This document shows positions 1 to 8,337 of a stretch of 64,000 bases of DNA, in pieces (position 1 is the first letter of the stretch; every line of letters begins with the position of its first letter). Under the pieces are notes generated by a model. The model saw only the letters and a program-made list of their open reading frames with translations. It was not told the DNA's origin and did no database searches. This DNA is from Flavimobilis massiliensis (GTDB taxonomy: Bacteria; Actinomycetota; Actinomycetes; Actinomycetales; Cellulomonadaceae): contig NZ_LT964979.1 of NCBI RefSeq assembly GCF_900240335.1, forward strand, positions 1,116,001 to 1,180,000, read 5' to 3'. The translations under genes and the position numbers were made by a program.

Positions 1-690
1 CGAGCGCGAGACGAGACCGTCGGCGACGGCGTCCGCGATCACGCGGGTGAGGAGACCGACGGCGCGGATCGCGTCGTCGTTGCCCGGGATCTTGTAGTCG
101 ACGACGTCAGGGTCGCAGTTGGTGTCGAGGATCGCGACGACCGGGATGTTGAGCTTGCGCGCCTCGTCGACGGCGAGGTGCTCCTTGTTCGTGTCGACGA
201 TCCACACGGCCGAGGGAACCTTGGCCATGTCACGGATGCCGCCGAGCGTCTTCGTGAGCTTGTCCTTCTCACGACGGAGCACGAGGAGCTCCTTCTTCGT
301 GAGGTTCGAGCCAGCGACGTCGTCGAAGTCGATCTGCTCGAGCTCCTTCATGCGCTGGAGGCGCTTGTGAACCGTGCCGAAGTTCGTGAGCATGCCACCG
401 AGCCAGCGGTGGTTGACGTAGGGCATGCCCACGCGGGTCGCCTGCTCGGCGACGGCCTCCTGGGCCTGCTTCTTCGTGCCGACGAAGAGGATGGAGCCGC
501 CGTGCGCGACGGTCTGCTTGACGAACTCGTAGGCCGTGTCGATGTACGACAGCGACTGCTGGAGGTCGACGATGTAGATGCCGTTGCGCTCCGTGAAGAT
601 GAATCGCTTCATCTTCGGGTTCCAGCGGCGGGTCTGGTGCCCGAAGTGGACACCGCTCTCGAGGAGCTGGCGCATGGTCACGACTGCCAT
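1..690 (-). CDS. rpsB: 30S ribosomal protein S2, partial (C-terminus off the left edge)
   Basis: Structural protein of the 30S ribosomal subunit at the head-body junction. Translation from ATG 690 gives MAVVTMRQLLESGVHFGHQ, the hallmark S2 N-terminus, followed by RRWNPKMKRFIF; the last visible residues are AVADGLVSRS. 230 codons are present with no stop, so the gene continues beyond position 1. A strong ribosome-binding site (AAGGAAGT, 3 nt before ATG) fixes the start. In Actinobacteria tsf normally follows rpsB, which would lie outside the window. The leader of several hundred bases upstream contains a GC hairpin and a candidate promoter, listed separately. Identity is certain. Confidence 0.97.
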   Translation of the reverse strand, partial: MAVVTMRQLLESGVHFGHQTRRWNPKMKRFIFTERNGIYIVDLQQSLSYIDTAYEFVKQTVAHGGSILFVGTKKQAQEAVAEQATRVGMPYVNHRWLGGMLTNFGTVHKRLQRMKELEQIDFDDVAGSNLTKKELLVLRREKDKLTKTLGGIRDMAKVPSAVWIVDTNKEHLAVDEARKLNIPVVAILDTNCDPDVVDYKIPGNDDAIRAVGLLTRVIADAVADGLVSRS

Positions 691-742
691 GGCACTTCCT
701 TCCGACACGGCGGCGGATCCTCCGCCCGTCCGTGCACGTCCG

Positions 743-761
743 GCGGCCCCTGCGGGGCCGC
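743..761 (-). promoter_or_regulatory. Hairpin in the rpsB 5' leader
   Basis: Perfect 8-bp inverted repeat GCGGCCCC / GGGGCCGC with a 3-nt loop, about 55 nt upstream of the rpsB start. It is probably part of the rpsB leader structure. S2 leaders are autoregulated in many bacteria, but this hairpin matches no named leader motif I can recognise. The rest of 691-1122 shows no credible gene and must hold the divergent promoters of rpsB and the M23 gene. Confidence 0.35.
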
Positions 762-950
762 GTGGTGGTTGTCGACCCTGCGCCGGGAGGCGAGGGTCCC
801 TGGCACCCCGTCCCGCGAGCACCGGCCGGAGCCGGACCACGTCGCGTGACCCTGGACGACCCGGCGCGAGGCGCGACGGGGTAATGGCCAGGAGGGAGGT
901 GCGCGATGTCCCTGGGGGCGACGTGCAGGCACGGCACACCCAGAGCAGAT

Positions 951-956
951 CCATCG
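951..956 (-). promoter_or_regulatory. Candidate -10 element for rpsB
   Basis: TACGAT on the minus strand in the context GGGTACGATGG, about 260 nt upstream of rpsB. The same GGTACGATGG context occurs upstream of ileS, a second highly expressed translation gene. No convincing -35 hexamer is seen at 16-18 nt. Assignment rests on the -10 match alone. Confidence 0.35.
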
Positions 957-1122
957 TACCCGACGACTCCCCTGGTCCCGGACTCCGGACGGTGTGACGA
1001 AGCCACCACCGCGCGCCGCACCCCCGGGTCCGTGCCTGACCACAGACCAGCTGTCGCGCCCCCTCTCCACCGATGGCCGGGCGCGGAATGCGCACCGCAC
1101 GAACGCGGTGTGAAGTGGCTGC

Positions 1123-2763
1123 ATGACGACCCCCACGAGCCCGGGGGCTGCCGCCCCGCGCGGCGCGATCCCGCCGCGCCACCGGCGGGCGCGGCCCGCA
1201 GCGCACCGCGCGCGCGACAACGCTCACCGCGTCGTCGCCGCGCTGGCCCTGCTCGTCGCCACGACGCCCCCGGCCGCGGCCGACCCTGGCGTTGCGACGT
1301 CCGACCCGACCGTCGGCACGACCCGCACAACCGTCGGCGCAGCCGCCGCTCCTCGCGGCGCGCCCCCTCCTGGAGGCACCGGATGGCGCCCGCCCATCGC
1401 AGGCAGGGTCGTCAGACCCGCCGACATCCCCCGCAGCCCATGGGCCGCAGGTCACCGCGGCCTCGACCTCGCCGCGCGTCCGGGCGGCGCCGTCGCGGCC
1501 CCGGCAGCCGGCACCGTCCAGTTCGCAGGACAGGTCGCCGGACGCGGCGTCGTCGTCGTCGAGCACGAGGGCGGACTCCGGTCCACCCTCGAACCCGTCA
1601 CGGCGAGCGCCGCCGTCGGCACCCCCGTCGCCGCCGGCGACATCATCGCCACGCTCAGCACCGAGCCCGGACACTGCACGCCGCAGGCGTGCCTGCACTG
1701 GGGCGTGCGCCTCGACTCCACCTACATCGATCCCGCGTCGCTCCTGGCGCGACCACGGATCGTGCTCCTCCCGGGGCGGGCAAAAGCACGCCGCGGGCTC
1801 CGTCCCCCGGACGGCGCCCGCGGCGCACGACGCGCCGGGCTTCCCTGGGCCCGGCCCGGAACTCCGTCAGCCGCGCTCGGCCTCGTCGAGGAGCTGACGG
1901 AGACGGACGACTGCGGCGGAGTGCACCTGCGAGATCCGCGACTCGGTGACACCGAGGATCGCGCCGATCTCGGCGAGCGTCCGGTTCTGGAAGTAGTAAA
2001 GCGTGAGGACGAGCTTCTCCCGGTCCGTCAGCTGGCAGATGGCCCGCCCGAGGAGGTACTTCGACTCCTTCGCCTCGAAGCTGCGCGCCGGGTCGTCGCC
2101 GTGCCCCTGGACGACCGTGTCGAGCATCGACATGGGCTCGGCCCGCTCGGCACCGACCGCGAGCAGCTCGTCGAGCGCGACGACGTTCGCGCGCGACACC
2201 TGCGCGTGCACCGCCCGGACGTCGACGACGGGCACCCCGAGGTGCTGCGCGACTTCGTCGTCCGACGGCCGACGGTGCCACTGCGCCTCGAGCTCGGCGT
2301 GAGCCCGGTCGATCGCACGGGCCTTCGACCGCACCGAGCGCGGCACCCAGTCGATCTGGCGCAGCTCGTCGATGACGGCGCCGCGGATCCGCGCCGACGC
2401 ATACGTCTCGAACTTGATCTCACGATCGATCTCGAACTTCTCGATCGCGTCGATGAGACCGAACATGCCGTAGGAGACGAGGTCCGCGTGCTCGACCGAG
2501 CTCGGAAGACGCATCGCGATGCGGGAAGCCACCATCGAGACGAGCGGCGCGTAGTGGATGATGAGCTCCTCGCGCCGCTGCGCGGAACCCGTCTGCTTGT
2601 ACTCGACCCAGATCTCGGCGACCGCGTCGTGCGGCGCGAGGTCGGCCTCGAGGTCAGCGAGGACGTCCGCGGCAGAGTCCTGCTCGGCCGCGGGGTGCGG
2701 AAGACCTGTGATCGGCATGGTGTCTCCGGCTGTTCTCACGCGCGGGGGTGCGCGAGCTCGTAG
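1123..2763 (+). CDS. M23-family (LytM-like) metallopeptidase; 3' end of the ORF unresolved
   Basis: Exported peptidoglycan endopeptidase-like protein. A basic N-region, a hydrophobic segment (RVVAALALLVATTPPAAA, about residues 36-53) and a probable signal-peptidase site precede an M23 domain at about residues 87-217. Zinc-ligand positions H111 and D115 (GHRGLDLA) and H192 (CLHWG) are kept. The His that normally begins the HxH motif and acts as general base is Cys190, so activity may be altered. The conserved domain ends near 1775, but the frame has no stop until 2761-2763 and so runs antisense through the whole sigma-factor gene. The functional gene probably ends near 1.8-1.9 kb. Start ATG 1123 is the first plausible one; its ribosome-binding site is weak. 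The gene is divergent from rpsB. Confidence 0.6.
   Translation: MTTPTSPGAAAPRGAIPPRHRRARPAAHRARDNAHRVVAALALLVATTPPAAADPGVATSDPTVGTTRTTVGAAAAPRGAPPPGGTGWRPPIAGRVVRPADIPRSPWAAGHRGLDLAARPGGAVAAPAAGTVQFAGQVAGRGVVVVEHEGGLRSTLEPVTASAAVGTPVAAGDIIATLSTEPGHCTPQACLHWGVRLDSTYIDPASLLARPRIVLLPGRAKARRGLRPPDGARGARRAGLPWARPGTPSAALGLVEELTETDDCGGVHLRDPRLGDTEDRADLGERPVLEVVKREDELLPVRQLADGPPEEVLRLLRLEAARRVVAVPLDDRVEHRHGLGPLGTDREQLVERDDVRARHLRVHRPDVDDGHPEVLRDFVVRRPTVPLRLELGVSPVDRTGLRPHRARHPVDLAQLVDDGAADPRRRIRLELDLTIDLELLDRVDETEHAVGDEVRVLDRARKTHRDAGSHHRDERRVVDDELLAPLRGTRLLVLDPDLGDRVVRREVGLEVSEDVRGRVLLGRGVRKTCDRHGVSGCSHARGCASS
1835..1854. terminator. Weak hairpin between convergent M23 and sigma genes
   Basis: CCGGGC - 8 nt - GCCCGG, a 6-bp stem just beyond the sigma-factor stop and in the region where the M23 domain has ended. 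It could terminate either gene; there is no T-tract. Confidence 0.3.
1867..2718 (-). CDS. whiG: RNA polymerase sigma factor, WhiG/FliA family (sigma-28 type)
   Basis: Alternative sigma factor of 283 aa starting MPITGLPHPAAEQ. Region 2 is visible as LVSMVASRIAMRLPSS..DLVSYGMFGLIDAIEKFE, region 3 as DWVPRSVRSKAR, and region 4 as LTDREKLVLTLYYFQNRTLAEIGAILGVTESRISQ. WhiG directs sporulation genes in Streptomyces; FliA relatives direct flagellar genes. In a non-sporulating Micrococcales genome the target is more likely motility, but that is inference. Length and architecture are normal for the family. It lies 17 nt downstream of xerC on the same strand, so the two may be co-transcribed. Start ATG 2718 is chosen because the ORF upstream of it overlaps the xerC end in another frame. 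Confidence 0.93.
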   Translation of the reverse strand: MPITGLPHPAAEQDSAADVLADLEADLAPHDAVAEIWVEYKQTGSAQRREELIIHYAPLVSMVASRIAMRLPSSVEHADLVSYGMFGLIDAIEKFEIDREIKFETYASARIRGAVIDELRQIDWVPRSVRSKARAIDRAHAELEAQWHRRPSDDEVAQHLGVPVVDVRAVHAQVSRANVVALDELLAVGAERAEPMSMLDTVVQGHGDDPARSFEAKESKYLLGRAICQLTDREKLVLTLYYFQNRTLAEIGAILGVTESRISQVHSAAVVRLRQLLDEAERG

Positions 2764-3668
2764 GACGAGCGAAGCCGCTCGGCGCTGACGTGGGTGTACT
2801 TCTGCGTGGTGGCGAGGGTCGCGTGACCCAGCACCTCCTGCACCCCGCGGAGGTCGGAGCCTCCCGCGAGGAGGTGTGTGGCGGCCGAGTGCCGCAGCCC
2901 GTGGGGCGCGATGTCGTCGACACCGGCAAGCTCCGCGAGATCGTGGACGACCTGTCGGATCTGCCGCTGGCCCCACCGCTGACCACGGGTGCCGAGCAGG
3001 AGCGCAGGCTCCGCCGGGTCGGAGACGAGGACAGGGCGCCCGCTCTCGAGCCAAGCGTGGACGGCGCGGCCAGCAGGCAGACCGAACGGGACGACACGTT
3101 CGCGGGAGCCCTTGCCGAGGACGCGGACGGTGCGCTCGGCGAGCTGGACGTCCGAGACGTCGACCCCGACAAGCTCACCGACCCGGATGCCGGTCGCGTA
3201 GAGGAGCTCGACGGCGGCCCAGTCGCGCAGGTGCGCGGGGTCACCGCTCTCGGCGCGGTCGCGTGCCGTCTCCATGAGCTCACGGGCGGCGTCGACGTCG
3301 AGGACGGTCGGGAGCACGCGGTCGCTGCGCGGGCTCGCGAGGCGCGCAGCGGGGTCGCTCTCGACGCGACCGGTGCGGCACGCCCACTCGAAGAAGGAGC
3401 GGACGGACGCGCCGCGGCGGGCGAGCGTCGCGCGGGAGAGATCGCGCTCGCTCATCTCGGCGAGCCACGAGCGCAGGACAGAGAGGTCGACGTCCGCAGG
3501 TCCCTCGAGGCCGAGACCCGCCGCATACGCCGCCAGCTGCTCGACGTCGCTGCGGTAGGCCCGCACGGTGTGGGCGGCGAGCCCCCGCTGGACCCCGAGG
3601 TCGGCGCAGAAACGGGCGAGCGGTTCGTCCCACCCGCCCGCAGCCTGGGTCCTCGAGGTCGCGTGCAC
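2736..3668 (-). CDS. xerC: Tyrosine recombinase XerC
   Basis: Site-specific recombinase (310 aa) that resolves chromosome dimers at dif together with XerD. The N-terminal SAM-like core-binding domain covers about residues 12-100 and the catalytic domain about 110-300. The full catalytic set is present: R162 (TGIRVGEL), K186 (LGKGSRE), H256 and R259 (HGLRHSAATH), H282 (LGHATL) and nucleophile Y291 (TQKYTHV). Start GTG 3668. The position next to whiG and dprA is the usual actinobacterial one. A phage or integron integrase is unlikely given length and context. Confidence 0.95.
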   Translation of the reverse strand: MHATSRTQAAGGWDEPLARFCADLGVQRGLAAHTVRAYRSDVEQLAAYAAGLGLEGPADVDLSVLRSWLAEMSERDLSRATLARRGASVRSFFEWACRTGRVESDPAARLASPRSDRVLPTVLDVDAARELMETARDRAESGDPAHLRDWAAVELLYATGIRVGELVGVDVSDVQLAERTVRVLGKGSRERVVPFGLPAGRAVHAWLESGRPVLVSDPAEPALLLGTRGQRWGQRQIRQVVHDLAELAGVDDIAPHGLRHSAATHLLAGGSDLRGVQEVLGHATLATTQKYTHVSAERLRSSYELAHPRA

Positions 3669-3740
3669 GAGACGAGAGTGTCCCGGCCTGCGGCATTGTT
3701 CAAGTACCGGTTTCTGGGAAGCGCGCCACCGGCGTCCGTT

Positions 3741-3754
3741 TCATGTAGACATGA
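3741..3754. promoter_or_regulatory. Palindrome upstream of xerC
   Basis: TCATGT-AG-ACATGA, a perfect 6-bp inverted repeat with a 2-nt spacer, about 75 bp upstream of the xerC start in the 257-bp gap 3669-3925. It has the shape of a dimeric-repressor operator. No regulator can be assigned. Confidence 0.3.
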
Positions 3755-3846
3755 GATGACCTTCCCGGCCGCGTCACAAAAAACGCACGAGTCTCGGCGC
3801 GATCAATTGCGGCGCATGACGACCCGATCGCGCCAGAACTTGTTCA

Positions 3847-3863
3847 GATCTGCGCCGCAGATC
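3847..3863 (-). terminator. Hairpin downstream of dprA
   Basis: GATCTG-cgccg-CAGATC, a 6-bp stem (8 bp counting the inner CG pairs) about 65 nt past the dprA stop. It is a plausible end for the yraN-comM-dprA transcript. No T-tract follows. Confidence 0.4.
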
Positions 3864-3925
3864 AGCCCCGACGACACGATCCGGCCAGCACCGGCCGCTC
3901 CGACGATCCGCGCAGGCCACGACGG

Positions 3926-5263
3926 TCATCGCGCCGTAGGTCGGCGCGCTGCCACGGTGAGCTCCCACCCCCCGGCGGCCCGCGCGACAAGCCCGGCAAG
4001 CTCGAGCTCGCCGAGCGCCGCAAGCACGTCGGACGCGGCGATGCCGACCGCCGGCACGAGCTCATCGAGCGTCGTCGGTCGGCGAGCGTCGAAGCCGTCG
4101 AGCACCTCGCGCGCCACGTCGCGCAGTGCGTCCCGGGGATCATGATGCGTCTCCCCGGCGCCCTCGGACGGCGCACCGCCCGGAAGGAGCTCGAGCACGT
4201 CAGCAACCGATGTCACGCAGACCGCGTCATGCTCACGGAGCAGTCGGTGGCACCCCGTCGAGGCCATCGACGTCACGGGACCTGGCACAGCACCGACCGG
4301 CCGGAGAAGCCCTGCCGCATGCGTCGCGGTCGAGAGCGACCCCGATCGCCACGCGGCCTCGACGACGACGGTTGCCGCCGAGAGCGCCGCGATGAGGCGG
4401 TTGCGTCGCAGGAAGCGCGAGCGTGTCGGTGTCGCCCCCACCGGGACCTCCGCGACGACGGCCCCGCCCCGCGCCAGCACCCGCTCGAGCAGGTCCGTGT
4501 TCCCCGCCGGGTAGAGCCGGTCCGCTCCTCCCGCCATGACCGCGACCGTCGGTCCGTCACCGGCAAGCGCTCCCCGGTGCGCGGCCGCGTCGATCCCGTA
4601 CGCACCTCCCGAGACGACCGCATGACCGCGGTCGGCCAGGCCGCACGCGAGGTCGGCCGCGACAGCGGTGCCATAACCCGTCGCGGCACGGGCACCGACG
4701 AGCGCGACGGCGGGCGGGCCCAGGAGCGCGCGCGGGTCGCCGCGCACCCACAGGCATGCGGGTGCCGCGGGCCCGAGGTCGTCGAGCCCGTGCGGCCAGC
4801 CCTCGTCCCCGCGTACGAGAACCCGCCCCCCGAGCTCCCGCAGCGCACGGGCGTCCCGGTCCGGGTCGACGCGTCCCAGCCGAGGCCCCCACCGGTCGAG
4901 CGCGGCGAGCAGCCGCCGCGGCGTGAGCTCCTCGACCGGGTCGTCGATGCGCTCGCGCAGCCGCGCGACCGCACGTGACCGGTCGCCGTGGTCGTGCGCA
5001 GCGCGCAACCACGCGAGCGCGGCCACCGGGCCGACCGCGAGGAGAAGCGACCCCGCCGTCCTGTCACCAGGCTCAGCGAGACCGCTCCACGCGGCCGCCG
5101 CACGCCGGACGTCGGCACGACTCGCGCCCGTCCCGTCCGACCCCTCCGACCCCGAAGACGGGTCCGACGGGGCCATGGCGGTCCGCGCAGGCACGGCCCT
5201 CACCGGCGGCTCGCCGCCAGGCCGCGCAGGCGTCGCGCCACGTCCCGGCACGGCGGCGGTCAC
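3926..5263 (-). CDS. dprA: DNA-processing protein DprA (Smf family)
   Basis: Single-strand DNA-binding protein that loads RecA on incoming DNA during natural transformation. The Rossmann-like DprA core is clear: VALVGARAATGYG, VSGGAYGIDAAAH, VMAGGADRLYPAGN and SRFLRRNRLIAALS; a winged-helix-like C-terminus follows (LDELVPAVGIAASDVLAALGELE is the visible helix pair). GTG 5263 is chosen as start because it overlaps the comM stop as GTGA and has GGAG 7 nt upstream, giving 445 aa. ATG 5176 (416 aa) is the alternative and sits closer to the conserved region. Together with comM it forms the usual transformation-linked pair. Whether this organism is competent cannot be told here. Confidence 0.94.
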   Translation of the reverse strand: MTAAVPGRGATPARPGGEPPVRAVPARTAMAPSDPSSGSEGSDGTGASRADVRRAAAAWSGLAEPGDRTAGSLLLAVGPVAALAWLRAAHDHGDRSRAVARLRERIDDPVEELTPRRLLAALDRWGPRLGRVDPDRDARALRELGGRVLVRGDEGWPHGLDDLGPAAPACLWVRGDPRALLGPPAVALVGARAATGYGTAVAADLACGLADRGHAVVSGGAYGIDAAAHRGALAGDGPTVAVMAGGADRLYPAGNTDLLERVLARGGAVVAEVPVGATPTRSRFLRRNRLIAALSAATVVVEAAWRSGSLSTATHAAGLLRPVGAVPGPVTSMASTGCHRLLREHDAVCVTSVADVLELLPGGAPSEGAGETHHDPRDALRDVAREVLDGFDARRPTTLDELVPAVGIAASDVLAALGELELAGLVARAAGGWELTVAARRPTAR

Positions 5264-6795
5264 GCGACCGCTCCACGCGTGCGCAGCGCGAGCGCGCGTC
5301 CGACGTCCTCGCGTCCGGGCCGGTCTCGGCCGGCGAGGTCGGCGATCGTCCACGCGATCCGCAGCACCCGGTCCGCTCCGCGCAGCGAGATCATGCCGCG
5401 GTCGAGCGCCCGGTCGACGTCGGCGAGCACCCCACCGCCGCGGCCGAGCATCCCGCGGAGGACGCGTCCAGGCACCTCCCCGTTGAGGCGCCACGGCGTG
5501 CCGGCGAGCCGCGCTGCGGCCGCGAGGCGCGCCTGCGCGACGCGTCCGGCGACCGTCGCCGTCGACTCCCCCGGCTCCGCCTGGTCGAGGTCGACACGGC
5601 TCACGCCTGCGACCTCGACCTGAAGGTCGACTCGGTCGAGCAGCGGTCCCTGGACCCGCGAGAAGTACCGTCGCCTCTGCATGGGCGTGCACGTGCACTG
5701 CAGGCCCTGGCCGACCGCGAGCCCGCACGGGCAGGGGTTCGCCGCGAGGACGAGCTGGAAGCGCGCGGGGAACCGCGCCGACCCACCGGCCCGATGGATG
5801 ACGAGCTCGCCATCCTCGAGCGGCTGCCGCAGCGTCTGCAGGACCCGCGCCCCGAACTCCGGGCACTCGTCGAGGAAGAGCACACCCCGGTGGGCACGCG
5901 ACGCCGCACCCGGCCTCGGCACGCCACTGCCCCCGCCGACGAGCGCCGCAGCGGTCGCGGTGTGGTGCGGGTCCTCGTAGGGCGGGCGGCGCACGAGCCC
6001 GTCGCCCGCGTCGAACGTCCCGGCGACCGAGTGGACGGCCGTGACCTCGACCGCCTCGGACTCCGTGAGGTCAGGCAGAAGTCCCGGCAGCCGTGACGCG
6101 AGCATGGTCTTCCCCGCGCCCGGCGGCCCGACCATGAGCAGGTGGTGCCCGCCCGCCGCGGCGATCTCAAGAGCGGCCCTCGCCTCGTGCTGGCCGAGCA
6201 CGTCCTCGAGGTCGCCCACGGGCTCGCGCGGGGCACGCGCGGGCCGCGCGGTCGGGATCCTCACCGGTGCAGGCTCGGAGATGTCGGCGCCGTACGCATA
6301 CGCGAGCTCGGCGAGGCACGAAACGCCCCGGACCTCGACGTCGGGGACGAGCCGGGCCTCGTCGACGTCGGCGGCCGCGACAACGACCCGCCGCACGCCA
6401 GCCGCAGCCGCCGCGGCGACGGCCGGCAGCACTCCCCGGACAGGGTGGACGCGGCCGTCGAGGCCGAGCTCTCCGAGGTGCACGACGCCCCGCGGCGCAG
6501 TCGCGTCAACGAGACGCGCGCCGGCAAGGACGGCAACCGCGATCGCGAGGTCGAAGCCTGCGCCGTGCTTGGGCAGCGACGCGGGCGAGAGGTTGACGGT
6601 GACGCGCTGCTGCGGCCACGCCAGTCCGCTCGACGCCACGGCGGCCCGCACCCGGTCGCGCGACTCGCTCAGCGACGTATCGGGCAGCCCGATGAGCGTG
6701 AAGCCCGGCACGGTGGCGGCAAGGTGCGCCTCGACGCCGACGACGTGCCCGGTCATGCCGACGAGCGCGACACCGCGCGAGGTCCCGAGCCCCAT
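5260..6795 (-). CDS. comM: YifB/ComM-family AAA+ ATPase (Mg-chelatase-like)
   Basis: ComM is a hexameric helicase that promotes branch migration during natural transformation. This 511-aa protein has the N-terminal ChlI-like fold (GLGTSRGVALVGMTGH, then PDTSLSESRDRVRAA), Walker A GPPGAGKT at 223-230, Walker B VLFLDECPEF, and the zinc-type stretch NPCPCG typical of the family. Its ATG follows the yraN stop as TGATG and its TGA overlaps the dprA GTG, so the three are translationally coupled. Length is normal. Confidence 0.95.
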   Translation of the reverse strand: MGLGTSRGVALVGMTGHVVGVEAHLAATVPGFTLIGLPDTSLSESRDRVRAAVASSGLAWPQQRVTVNLSPASLPKHGAGFDLAIAVAVLAGARLVDATAPRGVVHLGELGLDGRVHPVRGVLPAVAAAAAAGVRRVVVAAADVDEARLVPDVEVRGVSCLAELAYAYGADISEPAPVRIPTARPARAPREPVGDLEDVLGQHEARAALEIAAAGGHHLLMVGPPGAGKTMLASRLPGLLPDLTESEAVEVTAVHSVAGTFDAGDGLVRRPPYEDPHHTATAAALVGGGSGVPRPGAASRAHRGVLFLDECPEFGARVLQTLRQPLEDGELVIHRAGGSARFPARFQLVLAANPCPCGLAVGQGLQCTCTPMQRRRYFSRVQGPLLDRVDLQVEVAGVSRVDLDQAEPGESTATVAGRVAQARLAAAARLAGTPWRLNGEVPGRVLRGMLGRGGGVLADVDRALDRGMISLRGADRVLRIAWTIADLAGRDRPGREDVGRALALRTRGAVA

Positions 6796-7178
6796 CAGAG
6801 GATCCCGCGCAGGTGCTCAACGCGCGGCGGTTCGCCCGGGCACAGCCAGACCGCGACGACGTCGATTCGCACGTGGACGACGCGCTGGGAGTGCTCGGCG
6901 AGCCACTGTCCTGTGAGCCGTCGAAGCCGCGCGGCCTTCGCCGGGGTCACGGCCTCGGCGGGGTGGCCGAAGCCTGTTCCGGTGCGGGTCTTCACCTCGA
7001 CGACGACGAGGTCGTCGCCCTCGAGCGCGACGATGTCGAGCTCGCCGCCGTGCCCGCGCCAGTTGCGCTCGAGCACGCACCATCCGTCGTCCTCGAGGCG
7101 TCGTGCGACGAGGTCCTCCCCCGCGCGGCCCACCGCCTGCCTGTCCGTCGTCCGTCCGTGCGCCACCATGGCCACCAC
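6795..7178 (-). CDS. YraN/UPF0102 family protein, Holliday-junction-resolvase-like fold
   Basis: Small conserved protein (127 aa) of unknown physiological role with a restriction-endonuclease-like core. Motifs visible are GRAGEDLVARRL, the GGELDIVA acidic pair and VVEVKTRTG (E-x-K), as in all UPF0102 members. It is first in the yraN-comM-dprA operon; its TGA shares one base with the comM ATG. Two in-frame ATGs, 7178 and 7169, are close, and the upstream one is given. A nuclease function is only inferred from the fold. Confidence 0.9.
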   Translation of the reverse strand: MVAMVAHGRTTDRQAVGRAGEDLVARRLEDDGWCVLERNWRGHGGELDIVALEGDDLVVVEVKTRTGTGFGHPAEAVTPAKAARLRRLTGQWLAEHSQRVVHVRIDVVAVWLCPGEPPRVEHLRGIL

Positions 7179-7295
7179 CTCCGGGACAGAGGGTGCTGCC
7201 GTGGTGGGGTGCTGCGCATCCGCGTCACGCAGTTCTGTGGACGGCCCGTGCGCCGCGCCGGGCTGTGGTCAGCCGAGCACGCGGCTCAGCGTGCC

Positions 7296-7595
7296 TCAGA
7301 TCGAGAGCTCGGGCCTCGCGAGCTCCTCGACGTTAACGTCCTTGAACGTCACGACACGCACCGACTTCACGAAGCGGGCCGTCCGGTAGACGTCCCACAC
7401 CCACGCGTCGGCGAGCGTCAGCTCGAAGTACACCTCGCCCGCCGCCGACCGCACCTGGAGGTCCACCTGGTTGGCAAGGTAGAACCTGCGCTCGGTCTCG
7501 ACGACGTAGGAGAACAGGCTGACGACGTCCCGGTACTCCCGGTAGAGCGCCAGCTCCATGTCGGTCTCGTAGTTCTCGAGGTCTTCAGCACTCAC
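7296..7595 (-). CDS. DUF2469 domain-containing protein
   Basis: Conserved actinobacterial protein of unknown function, 99 aa, beginning SAEDLENYETDMELALYR and ending in RVVTFKDVNVEEL. Start GTG 7595 is chosen over ATG 7613 because family members begin at this Ser-Ala-Glu-Asp and GAGGG lies 11 nt before it, inside the rnhB 3' end. It sits 7 nt after the rnhB stop and is clearly in the lepB-rnhB operon. No catalytic motif is recognisable; it is rich in aromatic and acidic residues. Confidence 0.9.
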   Translation of the reverse strand: MSAEDLENYETDMELALYREYRDVVSLFSYVVETERRFYLANQVDLQVRSAAGEVYFELTLADAWVWDVYRTARFVKSVRVVTFKDVNVEELARPELSI

Positions 7596-7602
7596 CGGAC
7601 CA

Positions 7603-8337
7603 TCATCCCTCATCTGCGACTGGACCCGGCACCGCACCCGAGCCGATCGGTGCCGCGTCACGCGCCGGGAGGCGCCACGACCGCCGATGCTCGTCGCACG
7701 GGCCGACGCGCCGCAGCTCGGCGAGATGGTCCGCAGATCCGTACCCCTTGTTCGACGCCCACCCATAGCCCGGGTGACGTGCGTCGGCCTCACCCATGAG
7801 GCGGTCGCGCGCCTGCTTCGCGAGCACGCTCGCAGCCGCCACCGACGCGCAGCGCAGATCGCCCTTGACGAGCGTCCGCACCTCGCGCGCGACTCCGTCG
7901 TCCTCGGGGTCGTCGACCGCGAAGAGATCGTCCTGCGCTGGCGGCGTCAGCCAGTCGTGCGACCCGTCGAGCAGGACCGCACGTACCGTCGCGCCGGCGG
8001 CCTCGGCAGCGCGCAGCGCTCGCCTCCCCGCGGTGCGCAACGCCCCGACGATGCCGAGCGCGTCGATCTCCGCGGGCGAGGCATGGCCGACGCCCCACGC
8101 GAGCACCCAGCCGGCGACCGCCGGCTCGATCCTCTCGCGCGCTACGGCGCTCAGCAGCTTGGAGTCGGTGAGGCCCGCGGGGACCGGCACCGCGAGCGAC
8201 GACGCCGAGACGAGTGCGCACCCGACCGTCACAGGTCCGGCGAGCGCGCCGCGCCCGACCTCGTCCATGCCCGCGACGACCTCGACCCCCTCAGCGAGCC
8301 ATGCCGCCTCGACGAGCGTATCCGGCGGCTGCCTCAC
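7603..8337 (-). CDS. rnhB: Ribonuclease HII
   Basis: Removes ribonucleotides from RNA/DNA hybrids and misincorporated ribonucleotides from DNA. The catalytic start GMDEVGRGALAGPV supplies D25 and E26; further acidic residues occur in LLDGSHDW and around KGDLRCASVAAASVLAK, the standard RNase HII signature. Length is 244 aa, with an insertion-like acidic stretch FAVDDPEDDGVA before the KGD motif. Start GTG 8337 overlaps the lepB stop as GTGA. Confidence 0.95.
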   Translation of the reverse strand: MRQPPDTLVEAAWLAEGVEVVAGMDEVGRGALAGPVTVGCALVSASSLAVPVPAGLTDSKLLSAVARERIEPAVAGWVLAWGVGHASPAEIDALGIVGALRTAGRRALRAAEAAGATVRAVLLDGSHDWLTPPAQDDLFAVDDPEDDGVAREVRTLVKGDLRCASVAAASVLAKQARDRLMGEADARHPGYGWASNKGYGSADHLAELRRVGPCDEHRRSWRLPARDAAPIGSGAVPGPVADEG

